From NCBI GenBank assembly GCA_014526335.1, contig JACTAT010000047.1, positions 523,705-587,704 on the forward strand: a stretch of DNA of 64,000 nt, in the 5' to 3' direction. Both the position numbers and the translations under genes were made by a program. Source of the DNA: Chrysaora quinquecirrha (Eukaryota; Cnidaria; Scyphozoa; Semaeostomeae; Pelagiidae). The notes below the pieces were generated by a model. It made no database searches and was not told where the DNA came from. It saw only the letters and a list, made by a program, of their open reading frames with translations. This document shows positions 1 through 10,957 of the stretch, in pieces. Positions within the stretch are counted from its first letter, which is position 1, and every line of letters begins with the position of its first letter.

Positions 1-1106
1 GAAGTGGAGTAAATGAAATTGCATAACCGAAACAACATGATCGCCTACCGGAAGCAGCGGGAAGCCGAGTAACTTGAATTTCTGTAAACTTGTGACACAA
101 CACATAGGTTTTAATTGATTCATGATTTTTGCCTCAATTAGAGATATTCCAACTTGAGAACAAAAACATGCCTATTTACCTAATGACAAATGAAAACAAA
201 GTCTTCTTGGAAATTTTAGGACAATTCGCGATCGTTATTGAATTTAATATTTGGAATTTATTACGTAGTTTAACTTTACATTCTTGAGTTTTGTTGTGCA
301 AAAAGTACACTTATTTTCTTTTTTTCTATAAGAAACTTTGCTCTTGAAACATTTGGTAGCGTTTCTTATGTCAAATAAAAATCCCCAAAGTTTGTGAATT
401 TGAAAAAAGATTTTATGAATATGGTTTGGGGGCTTTCGAACACTACAGTTCCTGAAGAAAGAATTACAACAGTACAGAAACGTAAAATCAGTAAAATGTT
501 GTAGAATTTAGAAATTGAAGTCTACGAATGTGTTTGGTACCTATTTTAGTACAAGAAGACATCGTAATTATAGGCCCTTTATTTTGGTTCGGTTCAGGCT
601 ATGCATTCATTCATTTTCAACTTCTCATACTTCCTTCCGCTAAACTTGGCACAACTTTGCATTCCTGTGATCACGAAATCACCTTTTTGCAGCAATCCCC
701 CTTGTATTACACAGGTCATTCCTGCGCTACTCGTACTCCAATTGCATATTTCCTTATTTTTCCACCTCGTTTTCAACTGTGCTGTGGGGTCGCGAGGCTG
801 AACTTGAATCAAATAAACCTTCATCTTATATTTCTGTTTATCTCAAAAAACTTCAATATTTTAATTAATTTGTCAACCCAAAAAATTCTTAGTTTGTTAT
901 TACTTTTATTTTTCAATTTCAATTTTTTAACTTGTATCTTACTGTTTTGACCATGTATCAAATGATATAGTGTCATGAAAAAATTCAATCCTTTGTGTTG
1001 TGTCATAAGTTTACAGAAGTTCAAGTTACTCGGCTTCCGGCTGCTTCCAGTAGGCGATCATGTTGTTTCGGTTATTAAATTTCATTGATTTCATTTACTC
1101 CACTTC
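1..1106. mobile_element. Non-autonomous DNA element with ~130-bp terminal inverted repeats
   Basis: Bases 1-~130 reappear as an imperfect reverse complement at ~972-1106. Both arms run from gaagtggagtaaatgaaat through a shared block containing aacaacatgatcgcctac and gaagccgagtaacttga to a block ending near gacacaacaca. The right arm has a short insertion near its outer end. The interior shows no transposase-like protein; the open frames at ~530-950 have no recognisable motif. The left end coincides with the window edge, so the element may start earlier and no target duplication can be checked. The superfamily is not assignable; long TIRs would fit a Mutator-like or other cut-and-paste family. 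Confidence 0.75.
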
Positions 1107-1347
1107 AAGATCTCGTGTTTACGCACATGTAAACGTTTGTTATCAAAATATGATTGTTTCCCAATCCTAAAATTGTTGCATTTTTTGTGTTTTCGATTTT
1201 AAAATTTTTAAAGTAAATTTAGTGATATTTTCAATTTCTTCTTTTTTCCTAATTAGTATTTGAAAATGACAATTCGATTTGTCAGGCTTTAAGCTTATAA
1301 ATCTTTGTCATTTAATATTTATTTTTCGATCTTTTGTGACTTATAGA
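1107..1347. other. Non-coding AT-rich spacer
   Basis: AT-rich sequence between the TIR element and the minisatellite. I see no gene, RNA or repeat in it. Confidence 0.5.
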
Positions 1348-1672
1348 ACCCTCCGTTCCCGCTGATTCCCCGCCCGTTCCCGCTGATTCCCGGTGATTCC
1401 CACTCGTTCCCGCTCGTTCCCACTCGTTCCCGCCCGTTCCCGCTGATTCCCGGTCATTCCCGCTCGTTCCCGCCCGCTCCCGCTGATTCCCGGTCATTCC
1501 CGCCCGTTCCCGCTGATTCCCGGTCTTTCCCGCTCGTTCCCGCTCGTTCCCGCTGATTCCCGGTCATTCCCGCTCGTTCCCGCTGATTCCCGCTGATTCC
1601 CGCTCGTTCCCGCGCGTTCCCGCACGTTCCCGGTGATTCCCACCCGTTCCCGCTGATATTCCCCGTTCCTGC
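1348..1672. repeat. 10-bp minisatellite (gttcccgctc / gattcccggt)
   Basis: About 32 units of a 10-bp repeat alternating between cgttcccgct-like and gattcccggt-like variants. It is much richer in G+C than its surroundings. Related 10-bp arrays built on ttcc/ggaa occur at 30,890-31,110 and 33,250-33,520. The open frame on the minus strand (GTSGNDRESAG-type repeats) is a by-product of the array and not a gene. Confidence 0.9.
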
Positions 1673-1685
1673 TTTTAGTAATAGC

Positions 1686-2070
1686 CTAGTTTAAAGGTCG
1701 TATTCTTGCCGCGTCGAATTAAAAGAAGTAGCCTGAAAGAAGCTAAGTGTCAATTAGATGCGACATCAATACGACCTTTAAATCAACTGCCGCATTAAAG
1801 TAGATCGCCAGTTTTGTCACATCAAACGGCAGAAATGCGACTGAATTTAAAGGTCGCATTTGTGCTGTGTCGAATTAAATTGATTTGGAGCATGGTTCGT
1901 GGATTGATCCTTTGTGCCGATATGGGCATGCGTGGAAATAATGGTGCCATTTCCAATTTGATGCGGCAACATTTCAATCGACCTTTAAATCCACGACCTT
2001 ATATTGCCGCATTACTGTCGAAGTAAATTTAATTTATTTCGACGCGGCAAAAATGCGACCATTAAACTAG
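1686..2070. mobile_element. Palindromic miniature element built from a repeated ~35-bp module
   Basis: The ends are inverted: ctagtttaaaggtcg at 1686-1700 against cgaccattaaactag at 2056-2070, each followed inward by a gccgcgtcgaattaaa-type block. The same module (tttaaaggtcgyatt plus a gccgcattaa/cgaattaaa block) recurs inside at ~1750-1800, 1848-1885 and 1960-2020 in alternating orientation, making a nested foldback structure. There is no coding content. The superfamily is unknown; a CTAG or TA target is possible. Confidence 0.7.
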
Positions 2071-2128
2071 TCCTTACAGTACAAATTTCGTAAACTACAT
2101 ATCGTGGAATGAAAGAACACGCTTTTCA

Positions 2129-2545
2129 AAAATTTTCACCCCATTTAATGTCTGTGCAGTACGGTGGGGGATGTGCAGTACGGTGGCGGATGTTCAGTAC
2201 GGTGGGGAGGCATCTTGCAGTACGGTGGGGGATGTTCAGTACGGTGGGGATACCATGATTGCCGTGGCGGATATTCAGTACGGTATGGGGAGGCATCATG
2301 ATTGCTGTGGCGTATATCCGCCACGGCAATCTTGGTAACCCCCCACAGGCATCATGGTATCCCCCCACCGTACTGAATATCCGCCACGGCAATCATGGTA
2401 TTCCCCCACAGTACTGAACATCCCCACCGTACTGCAAGATGCCTCCCCACGGCCATCATGGTATCTCCCACCGTACTGAACATCCGCCACTGTACTGCAC
2501 ATCCCCCACCGTACTGCACAGACATTACATGGGGTGATTTTTCCC
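2129..2545. mobile_element. ~415-bp foldback element (long imperfect palindrome)
   Basis: The left arm starts aaaattttcaccccat..tgtctgtgcagtacggtggggg. The right arm ends cccccaccgtactgcacagacatt..atggggtgattttt, the mirror image. Within each arm a 15-25-bp module (cagtacggtgggggatgt with gccgtggcggat) is repeated several times, and the arms meet near 2315-2330. It lacks coding capacity beyond compositional open frames. It resembles foldback elements with internally repetitive TIRs and could extrude as a very long hairpin. Confidence 0.8.
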
Positions 2546-2700
2546 ACTGGAGATTTCTTTATACAAGACAATAATGCCCTTCAATCGCCCAAATTTTTAA
2601 GAGCAACACAAGAATATGTTGTAAATGAGTTGTTTCGTATGAGTTGATGTTGTTCTGTAAGTTTCTTAAGTTTTAAGAGTAGCTAGACCTATGTTTCTTA

Positions 2701-3060
2701 TACACTTTTTTTCATAAGAAGCAGGAAATTTTGATCGAGGCTGGCTGTTCTTAAATTTTTGCCGTTTTTGAGCCTGAAATGTTCTTAATCTGTTCTTAAT
2801 TCCTTGGTTACTAAAAAAGCTATATTGTTCAATGAATGCCTGGGGTGGTACTAGGTTTGTGAGAAAATGCAGCATTCTTGTCTATTTCTTTGTTTGCTTG
2901 CTTTTTACGTTCATTCTAACTGTCTGGCTTACATATTTAGCTGATATCCTAAGGGCTTTCGAAAAGGCCAGCCTCAGCTTGTTCTTAACTTGTTCTTAAA
3001 ATCTGGGCAAATTCCAGGCTCGTGTTCTTATAAAATTGTTCTTATAAAAAAAAGAGTGTA
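2701..3060. mobile_element. TA-flanked miniature element, copy 1
   Basis: The termini TACACTTTTTTTCATAAGAA and TTCTTATAAAAAAAAGAGTGTA are inverted repeats of about 20 bp, consistent with a TA target duplication around CACT..AGTG. A near-full-length diverged copy lies at 55,111-55,465, sharing internal blocks such as atcgagg.tggctgttcttaa, ggtactaggtttgt and gcttgctttttacgttca. The interior is rich in tgttcttaa and has no ORF. Mariner/Tc1-like by target; unproven. Confidence 0.75.
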
Positions 3061-3245
3061 AACATTTGCTCATAAAAAGGGTACTTAATTGCCTTTCTGC
3101 TCGGTTTTACCATAAAAATGTCTGCTTTTTTTGCTTTAACGAAATTTGGAGACTTGACGTGAAATATCACTAAAAAATATAGGGGGCCCCGAGGGCCCCG
3201 GGGCTCCAAAATGAGGGCCCCGATGGCCGGGGCCGTGGATATCGA
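3061..3245. repeat. Dispersed ~180-bp repeat ending in a gggcccc-rich block, copy 1
   Basis: Shares with 32,866-33,063 the order gcctttctgct.ggttt, aaaaatgtct, gacttgacgtgaaatatca, ggggctccaaaatgagg and ggccgtggat. The end is a GC-rich palindromic run (gggccccgagggccccgg). Non-coding. Confidence 0.7.
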
Positions 3246-3261
3246 ACACCCTTTGCATTTC

Positions 3262-3850
3262 ATCTTTCATTTCATTTTCATTTCAAAAAAAAAGGTTTAC
3301 TTATACAGTGATACAATTATTGAATATAAATAATATAGAAGCATAAAGAGATAAAAGCGGAAGGTAGTCCTTCAACCCGCAGGCTGATTTTCAAGGGCCC
3401 TCCAAACTAAAATTGATTAAAATGGAAAAATATATAACATATAAACAGGATTGCGTTTTCAACAGTCAACAGGCGACTATGTCAACAGGCGACTACTTTT
3501 TTAAATGCTTTAAGAGAGGCTGCCGTTTTACACTCAGCTGAGAGAGAGTTCCATTGCTTTGCACCTCTAAATGAGAAACACCTCTGCCCATTTGAGGAAC
3601 TCCTCTTTGAGAGTCTCAAATCGGTAGAGGTATTTCTCAGGTTGAAAGAAGTGCAAGCTGAATTTTTTGTAAATAGATCACACAAGTACTGAGGAGCCTG
3701 TCCATTAATAGACTTGTTGACCATAATTTGCAGCTCTTCATTGATGAGAGTCTCAATGGTCTTCCAGCCCAGCTGGCTAACTAATGTTAGTCCTGGATAA
3801 TAGTAGCTGCTGTCTCTATTACTAAACTCCTTAATATGCAAATGAGTTGC
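3262..3850 (-). pseudogene. 3' fragment of a CR1/L2-like LINE (C-terminal RT region)
   Basis: The minus strand encodes the distal, post-catalytic part of a LINE ORF2. It contains LGWKTIETLINEELQ, NGQAPQYLCDLF, a TDLRLSKRSSS block and GAKQWNSLS..SLKAFKK, typical of the end of CR1/L2/Rex1-type polymerases. The element is severely 5'-truncated, beginning near 3850 beside another dispersed repeat. It ends with an A-rich microsatellite tail: on the minus strand a (TGAAA)n-like run at ~3262-3290. The frame is open for ~119 residues. No catalytic residues are included, so it is a dead copy. Confidence 0.8.
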
Positions 3851-3879
3851 CCTATTGCTGTGGCACCTGGAAATGCGAT

Positions 3880-4078
3880 TCTTTTTTTATGTCCGAAGGA
3901 CATATTAAGAGGGTGTTCTGGAACGCATGTATACATAGAAAATAGGTAGGTACATAGATAGGTATATAGACGCTTTTTGCTGCCAAAACGTAACAAAAGA
4001 TAAACCACAAATAATAGGAAGTAAACTTTGAAGTTGCCGTAAGTGTTGTCGTTAGTGGGCATCATTAACAAAATGCAA
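3880..4078 (-). repeat. Dispersed repeat with atgtccgaaggacat end, copy 1
   Basis: The reverse complement matches 31,325-31,515. Both carry cccactaacgacaacacttacgg, aagtttacttcct, tttgtggtttatcttttgt and, at one end, the near-palindrome atgtccttcggacat followed by a run of a. A fragment of the same end sits at ~31,970-32,020. Non-coding. Confidence 0.75.
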
Positions 4079-4104
4079 TTACTTGCCAAAAACATCAATA
4101 AGTG

Positions 4105-4318
4105 CAATTGTCAGTGTAGCACAGTGGAATAATGCGCTTGTTTTTTGGGCTAAGGGTTCTGAGTTCGATCCACGATGCAGGAACATTCTAACATCAAGAT
4201 TTTCGAAACTAAAAATTTGACACTATGATTTTCTCGCAAAAAAGCCGGCTCGGTCGAGCTTCGAAAAATAGGTTTGACTACAATATTGCAAAATGTTGCT
4301 CGAATCTAATTTGATTTG
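4105..4318 (+). mobile_element. tRNA-derived SINE, copy 1
   Basis: Has a pol III-type promoter: an A-box-like tgtagcacagtgg at ~4115-4127 and a B box gagttcgatcc at 4161-4171, spaced as in a tRNA. A unique body follows (gcaggaacatt, catcaagattt, tgattttctcgcaa, ccggctc, aatattgcaaaatg). The same unit occurs reversed at 28,808-29,034 with the same order of blocks, showing that it is a mobile family and not a tRNA gene. Confidence 0.8.
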
Positions 4319-4815
4319 ATTTTTATTTTGAAATATTTTCATACAATTTTGATTGGGTTGTTATTGTCAGAAGTTTCTGGAAGTCGTCTCAAGTCTAAGG
4401 TATTTTCGTGTGAAGAGAGGAGGAGATTGTGGCGCAGTAGAAGTTGTGGCCAAGTTAAACAGAAGAATTTTTTGCAAAACAGTTTGCGGCTTCGAGAATC
4501 ATCTGAAAATGAATGACTCAAAGTTGGCAATCAATTCTTCTAAGTGCTACTAATGATCGAATATAGTCATCTGCATAGTATGCGAATTCTTATGATAGCT
4601 TTTGAAGGTCCTAGAATTTAATTCATCATTTGAAACGAAGATTACAGGTTTCGGTGCACTGAACGGATTTGTTTGTTACATGCACAGTTTAACCGATGAG
4701 TTCGAATTGATTAGTACAGTATACGTAACTACAGAATTTCTATTTTCGATTCAAAGTTTTGGGATTCTTCCAGGAAAGGTTCATCTGATCATCAATGTCA
4801 TCATTCGCATTATCA
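4319..4815. other. Non-coding spacer
   Basis: AT-rich. Short open frames exist on both strands but none shows a motif or consistent codon use. I see nothing supportable here. Confidence 0.4.
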
Positions 4816-5125
4816 TAATAATGGATCACCATCACCACCATCATCATCATCATCACCATCACCAGTAATCGTCTTCAACATGATCATCATTGTTTAAAAA
4901 GGTGATGATCGTGTTAAGACGATGATGATCATGCTGAAGACGGTGATCATCATTGTCGTCTTCAACATGACCACGTATCATCATCATTATCATCATCATC
5001 ATCGTTATCATCATCATCATCGTCATCGCCATCAACATAATCATCATTCTCATCATTTTTGTCTTGTTCTTCGTCATCTTCGTCATTATTATCATCATCT
5101 TCATCGTTATTATCATCATCATCAG
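4816..5125. repeat. CAT/ATC trinucleotide microsatellite, interrupted
   Basis: Runs of cat/cac at 4818-4865 and 4976-5125, with a less pure stretch between that repeats atgatcatcattg and gtcttcaacatga. The poly-His or poly-Met frames it creates are artefacts. Confidence 0.9.
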
Positions 5126-5639
5126 CGTCCTTCGGACATTGCTACAGCGTTGCTATTTTTGATAGAAGCGAACGATAGTTAAAATTTCGATTTTCTCCCG
5201 GCCTCAAAAAGTTTCCTTTTTAATGGTGGCCATCTATTATGTTCTTTTCACTACACGTACATTGAATCTTTTGCATGCAACTCTCAGGGGTTTATTCAAT
5301 GACTTGTGGCCTTAGAAGCCTGGATTCCATATAAAATCTTAACTGTCGTGCAACTATCGCACAATCGTGAGACGTGAGAATTTCCTTTCGTACGATTACC
5401 GCACGACCATTAATACAAATACTGACATTATGGTCGTAGCAGAGCCTTCACGATTACATTACCACGATTTAGTTGTGATGCAGTCTTTCTTACAAGATAC
5501 TTTGAGATATCAAGACGAAACACGTTTTACAGATAATGGATACCTTTCCCAACGGTATATTTATTGGCAGCGTGTGATTGTGTCTAATCTCCCAACTTCA
5601 CGCTCAAATACAATACTACAGTACTGTTGTAAACAAAAA
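5126..5639. other. Non-coding spacer with cgtgcaactatcgcacaat-type motifs
   Basis: No gene found. At ~5340-5420 there are several cgcacgat/tcgtgc motifs similar to those at ~34,090-34,310, which suggests a decayed repeat shared by the two sites. An open frame at 5367-5654 has no recognisable protein signature. Confidence 0.4.
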
Positions 5640-5905
5640 AGGCCAGCGATGTAAGAGCTTTTGATTTCAACAAAAGTCTCAAGACGAAAGTAGAATTTCA
5701 AGAGTTGAGAATGAAATTTCAAAGAACATGAGGGTTTCTGGTGATATTTCAAGGATTTTCTGCCGCTTAATAGATGATTCCAGGTGGATTGGACATTTCT
5801 GGGTGGTTTTGGGTGCTTTTCATCAAGTTATGGTTTGTTTTGAGTGCTTTTGGCTGGTTTTGGGCAATTTTGGGTTGTTTTGCGTTTTTGGTAAGTACGT
5901 TTTCA
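5640..5905 (+). repeat. Diverged dispersed repeat, copy 1 (pair at ~34,450-34,672)
   Basis: Shares with 34,450-34,672 the ordered blocks gtgaacaaaaaggc/gtaaacaaaaaaggc, aaggattttct, a ggttttggg-rich stretch and the end gcgtttt.gtaagtacg. Non-coding, poorly conserved. Confidence 0.5.
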
Positions 5906-6560
5906 CGTTTTCAGGGGTCAAAGGACGTCAAAGGACACTAGAAGACTGTAATTCATTTTGGAATTTTTCTCATATTCTTTCCGTTTTCAAGAAGAGTTCT
6001 TGCTTTGATTATTTCCATAACTCACCATGCAAAATTTTGAGTTTTACTGTTTCAATGCATATGAAACACTACTAAGACGCCATAAATTTTTCGGGTTTCA
6101 AGTTGAATGTTCCTTTGAAAATTCAGAGCACAAACAAACAGATTGAAAATCATTCCGATATAGTGAGACTGAGATATTTATTGTTCATGAAGGACATTTA
6201 AAATTAAAGTCTGCGATGAGATAGGGATAGGATTTTCGAATTTACGCAGCAGTAATACTATTAATTTTGCGTCTTAAGTTGACACAAAAGCGTTTGGAAT
6301 ATATACCTATTCTCAGTAGATCTGGAAATTTGCTGGCAAAAAATTTTATTAAGCATTTACCATCGAACTGTTTGACTTTTATTTAGGCTGTTAATGATAG
6401 GATTTTCGAGTGCAGACAGGGCATAGAAACGTTGCATTAGAATTCAAGTGGATGGAACACAGTCAGAAATACCCGTAACCTCCGTGACTCACTGGCTCAT
6501 AATCCCACCCAAGGTTTTATTTTATAAAACTTGGCTTATATTTGACCTTCAGCTTTCTTA
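5906..6560. other. Non-coding spacer
   Basis: AT-rich sequence with no supportable gene or RNA. Nothing clear seen. Confidence 0.4.
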
Positions 6561-6565
6561 TTATA

Positions 6566-6711
6566 ATGATGATGATAGTGATGATGATTTTGATGACATG
6601 AAGATAATGATGATTGTGATGATGATGATGATGATTATTATTATTATTATTATGATTTTGATGGCATGATGATGATGATTATGATGATGATGATGATGAT
6701 GATGATGTTCT
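6566..6711. repeat. GAT trinucleotide microsatellite abutting a LINE 3' end
   Basis: Nearly pure gat/tga runs that end exactly where the minus-strand LINE begins its 3' tail (tttttttttcc at 6711-6721). It is either the element's own tail repeat or the target it landed in. Confidence 0.85.
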
Positions 6712-6906
6712 TTTTTTTTCCACAGTTTAATACTCTTTTATCAATTCTCTTATGTGTTTACAATTACAAGGAGACTAGCTTTTTACCTTGACACCTGCGA
6801 TGCGGGTGAGTTTTTACCTTGGCACCCGCGATGCAGGTGAATATTAGTACCAGTTTAGCCTTGGAAAGACAAGATACCACTCAGCTGCCTTTTAACTTGT
6901 TCCTTA

Positions 6907-7398
6907 CTATTCTCGCAGCTCTGTTTTGAAGTTTTGCAGCTTGGTTATTTGCGTAGAGCCGCAGCAACCCCAGACAGAGCAATAGTACCTGAAATGAGGC
7001 TCAACAATACTTGTGTACAACGCTTTCAAAGTTTTGAAAGGGATGAACGGTCTGGCATACTTAAGAAATCCAATGGCTCTGGAAGCCTTTGCAGTAACAG
7101 CTCTGGTATGGTCGCTCCAGTCGAGATCTCTGTCAACCTGTACGCCAAGGTATTTGACCGCTTGGACTACATCTAAAGGTTTGTTTTTTATTTTAAGAGA
7201 CAGTGCATCGCCATTGTTAACTAAGGCTTGCAAGCGAGGTCTAGTACACATGAGCATTGACTGTGTTTTAATGACATTCAGTGAAAGTTTGTTACCCTTT
7301 AACCAATTGTCAAGGATTTCGAGGTCTTCATTTAATGCCTCGTTCAGCTGAGTGATGTTTTTAGATTTGATATACAGGCTAGTATCATCTGCATACAT
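6907..7398 (-). pseudogene. LINE RT, catalytic and thumb segment
   Basis: Open stretch starting MYADDTSLYI, the polymerase active-site motif with two aspartates. LKGNKLSLN.IKTQSML (thumb), VKYLGVQVDRDLDW and HFRYYCSVWGCCG follow. This is standard CR1/L2 architecture; the frame is lost past ~6907. Confidence 0.85.
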
Positions 7399-7700
7399 GG
7401 AAACAGTCGAATTCTGGACACCAAATGGCAGGTCATTAATATAAACTAGAAAGAGTAGGGGTCCGAGGCAGGAGCCTTGTGGGACCCCGATTTCAATTTT
7501 GCCAATGCTTGAATCTACGCCTCCGACTCTGCAATACTGTTTTCTGTCTGTGAGATAAGATTCAAACCAAGACAGCTCTCTATCTGAGACACCATAGTGT
7601 GTCAGTTTTTGGCACAGCAGCTTGTGATCGACAGTATCAAGGCTTTTTTTAAGTCAATGAAAACCAGTCCCACTTGGTGTCCAGTATCCAACCCACTGTA

Positions 7701-8000
7701 TCAGTCGTCACTGTTTTTAAGTAGGCAAGTAACAGTGGAATAAAACTCTCTGAAACCAGACTGGTTTTGATAGAGAAGTCCACTTCCATTCAGGTACTGG
7801 TACAGTTGGTTGAAAACAATTTTCTCGAATAGCCTGGAAATGACAGGTATTATAGAAATCGGTCTATAATATGACTTGTCAGCCCTATCTGTATCTTTAA
7901 AAATAGGAGTGACTCTAGCTATTTTCCAACATTCAGGAAACAGACTTGTTTCCAGTGATGTGTTGAACAGGAAAACCAGTGAGTTCTCTATAAACGGCAT
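7701..8000 (-). pseudogene. LINE RT, fingers segment
   Basis: Contains NTSLETSLFPECWKIARVTP and YYRPISIIPVISRLFEKIVF, conserved RT blocks 1-2, and NQSGFR of block 2a. A further segment (~7620-7700) with the DLKKAFD-like block is shifted out of frame. Confidence 0.85.
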
Positions 8001-8099
8001 GGCTAGCTTAAGGAAGTAACTACAGATTGTGTCATTTCCAAAGCCTTTCGAGGTTTTTAATTTAGAGATTGCCTCTCTTATATCCTGGACTACGACGGA

Positions 8100-8915
8100 T
8101 TAAAAATGAAACTTTATATTTTGAAAATTCAGCTGATAATCCCCAGAAAGCAGTGGATTTGGTGTTGCAGGAATTTTTTCAGCAAGATCCTTCCCAACAG
8201 AACAGAAGAAATTGTTCATGGTTTCGGAGCTTTCCTTTTTGTCAGCAATGTAATTGCAGTTAATTGCAATGCAATTGTTAGTGGTTTTTGACCTTTTGTT
8301 TGAGAGTTGATTGATTGTTCTCCAGGACTCCTTCATATTACCCTCGTGCAGAAGAATTTTCTCCAAAAAATACTGCTTTTTAAGGGAAATATTAAGCTTA
8401 TTTACTTTGTTTCTCAATTGCCTATGTGAGTTCATAAGTAGCTGAGATTTTTGCCTAACGGCGGCCGTTTTTATTTTGTCTCTGGTTCGAATAAGTTGCT
8501 TTAGCTCCGCGTAAATCCAGGGACAGTATTTCTCAGAGACCCATTTATGTCTTATCGGGGCATGCTTATTTATTAGGCAAGAGAAGAGAGTAGTCCAGTC
8601 ATTAAGAAGCACATTTATATCATCTGTTCTGCTGAAGATATTCTCCCAACAGATGCCAGCAACCTCGCTCAAGAATCTATCTTCATCAAAATTTTTCATG
8701 CTGCTAGTGGAGATGATTTTGTGGTCTTTTTTAACTGCACCTTCAAATTTTCGTACACAGTAGACCATGAAATGGTCACTCATTGAAATTTCAACTACTC
8801 CAGATTTTACTATGTTTCTGGCATCTGTTGTAGCAATATGATCAATTAAGGTTGAAGTGGTTTGGGTGACCCTGGTTGGCCTCTCCAATAAGCTGTGTGA
8901 GACTGAAATGGTCAT
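8100..8915 (-). pseudogene. LINE endonuclease C-terminus and linker to RT
   Basis: Begins in the last third of the AP-endonuclease (TQTTSTLIDHIATT, ISMSDHFMVYC). It then runs through the usual 150-residue linker (KYCPWIYAELKQLIRTRD.., KESWRTINQLSNK). The catalytic SDH is preserved; the preceding part of the domain (8916-9320) is in other frames. Confidence 0.85.
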
Positions 8916-9320
8916 ACAGATTGATCATATGCTTGCTGCAATTGTCAATTGGCTGTTCAGCTGACTGTTTGCTGAGATCACAGTTAGTATCACTCAACAA
9001 AATAATTTCCTTGTCCTCTTTATTAAGGAATGAAGTGAAATTTTCTAACTTATCAAAAGAGTCAACCGGATCACTCGGCGGCCTTGGAAAGGACTTGGCA
9101 CGCGATGGCTGGACCTCAATGCAAATAAGTTCCAGGTTGCCGATTGGGACATCATCCCTCTTCTTATATTTTATCGAGTCCCTGATATATATAGCAACAC
9201 CACCACCATTGCCAGTCCTATCGAGGCGCTGCTACTGATAGCCAGCCACCAGCATAAGTTGTTTTGAATAGGAAGGGTCAAGCTTTGTTTCGTTTAGAGC
9301 TAAAATGCGCAAATCTACCT

Positions 9321-9687
9321 ACCTTATCTACCCTATAGTAGAGCCTTACCTTGCCATACCTTCCTTTTGCTTTCCTATCTCCTCGCTTTAAAACTAAGTA
9401 AGATACTTCTATATATACGAAATGTTAAGAGATAAACAGGAAACATTACAAATTCGTGAAGATAAAGAAGTCAAAGAAGTACCGAAGGACTAATACAAAG
9501 ATTTCCTGCATACGTGGTATTAACGACGTCTAATACAAAAGCCGGTAAAACGTGAAACGACTAAATACTAGGTGACGAACAGAGATTAGTGCTAAGTTAC
9601 GTTTTGTTACGTTTATAAGAAAATATTTGCGAATGAATGAAACTAAGAAAAATACAATGATAATCTAAGGCCTAAAAACTAGCAGTA
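9321..9687. other. Non-coding spacer
   Basis: Between the LINE and the gypsy fragment. There is a (ctacctac/ttatctac)-like low-complexity patch at 9310-9350, otherwise nothing recognisable. Confidence 0.4.
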
Positions 9688-10675
9688 TCACACTAGTCCC
9701 AAATCCTGTGCAATTTTAGCACTTAATAGATTTCCTCCAGGACCTTCAACAACATAGAAATGTGTGACTGCATATTTTGTTTTGGATTCCAGCATTGCTT
9801 GAAAACATCTTTTTAGCTTAATTGGTGTTGCTGTTCCATAAGCATAAATTTTGGTGTAAGTAGGCTCTAACATGATCCTTTAACTTGCCATATGTAGTAT
9901 CTGAGCTTTCTAGATCCACAGAGACTCCAGTATCAATGAACAACTTGACTTCCAAAGTTTCATTAATTTTCAGTGTGGTAGATGGATCTTGATTCCCTGC
10001 ATTGCCAACGGCATAAACATTATCTTCTTCTGAGGAACTTATGTCACTTTCTTGTTGTAATAGGCCTATGGCTCGTGCATTGTGTTTTGTAGTAGGGGTG
10101 GATTTCTTGTTTGCTGGCTTAGGCCTTGTGTTTGATTGACCAGGCTTTGTTTTGGAACGGCAAACCTTTGCAAAATGGTCAGTTTCCCCACATTTTGAGC
10201 AAACCACGTTAGTTACTGGGCACGGTGTGGCTTTGTATGGAAACGAAAAACTACATCTGTACCTGAAATTCTCTGAGTGACCAATTTCTCTGACGGGCAC
10301 GTCCTCGAATCGTTTTTCAATACCGGACGCTTGAGCTGAGCTTGTTTCGAACTTTCTTCCATCTATGGTAAAAGAATATTCTTCATCACGTAGGGCCTTT
10401 CTACGGATTCTTGCTGATGTTCCGTTGCAAAAAAATTGCATTTTGATTTCAAAATCGACATCATGAAATCGAGATTGTGCAGAAAGTGTCCGTGGGCGAG
10501 TGTGAATTTCATCGATAGTTTCGTTCGGTTTCAGTTGTGCTTGACGGAAGGTATAAATTTCGAAAATTCGGTTTTTACTCGGTTCAAAGTGTTTTGTAAG
10601 TGCATCGACGGCTTTTTCATAATCCTTACTGTCTCCTGTATTGGAGATTATAGTAGTTAGGAAACATCAGAAAGT
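9688..10675 (-). pseudogene. Ty3/gypsy gag-protease fragment
   Basis: One open frame runs from ~10,675 down to 9818 with no need for a Met start. It contains the gag capsid end (KDYEKAVDALTKHFEP, FEIYTFRQAQLKPNETIDE), a CCHC zinc knuckle CSKCGETDHFAKVC near 10,160-10,205, and the aspartic-protease active site VKLFIDTGVSVD near 9930. A frame break near 9860 moves the rest of the protease (TKIYAYGTATPIKLK, FYVVEGPGGNLLS) into the frame at 9688-9873. Typical of a Ty3-like gag-pol; RT and integrase are absent and no LTR was found. Confidence 0.85.
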
Positions 10676-10765
10676 ACGTCTTGATTCGGGTAGTACGTGT
10701 ATTCAAGTCCTAGTAATCTTCACATAAAGTACTAATAATATATGTGTATAAATTATACTATTTAT

Positions 10766-10957
10766 CAGGTCCCACCTTAGGGTCCCACCTTGGGGTCCCA
10801 CCTTAGGGTCCCACCTTAGGGTCCCACATTAGGGTCCCACGTTAGGGTCCCACCTTAGGGTCCCACCTTAAGGTCACACCTTTGGATCCCACCTTAGGGT
10901 CCCACCTTAGGGTCCCGGGTCCCAGGTCCCACTATGGGTCCCGGGTCCCACTTTTCC
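10766..10957. repeat. 13-bp minisatellite (gggtcccacctta)
   Basis: About 14 units of gggtcccacctta with variants (ttgg, catta, cgtta), ending in shorter ggtcccgggtcccactatg units. Confidence 0.9.

Larger units (their letters stand above)
6712..9320 (-). mobile_element. Decayed CR1/L2-like LINE (endonuclease + RT)
   Basis: Read on the minus strand, order is AP-endonuclease then reverse transcriptase. From ~9320 leftward come LNETKLD (catalytic Glu), RTGNGGGVAIYIRDS, ILLSDTNCDLS (the D-x-N block), and MSDHFMVYC (SDH block) in the frame at 8100-8915. The RT palm follows at 7701-8000 (YYRPISIIPVISRLFEK, NQSGFR), then the YADD catalytic motif and thumb at 6907-7398 (MYADDTSLYI, YLGVQVD). At least three frame breaks and a stop near 9235 make it non-functional. 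The first ~40 endonuclease residues and all of ORF1 are missing, so the copy is 5'-truncated. Confidence 0.9.

Noticed and set aside
528..1024. Overlapping open frames of 60-140 codons on both strands
   Set aside because: They lie inside the TIR element, have no motif, and overlap on opposite strands.
4818..5180. Histidine-rich and methionine-rich open frames
   Set aside because: They are translations of a CAT/ATG microsatellite on either strand.
10766..10957. Possible CRISPR-like or regulatory repeat
   Set aside because: Contiguous 13-bp units without spacers in a eukaryotic sequence: a minisatellite.
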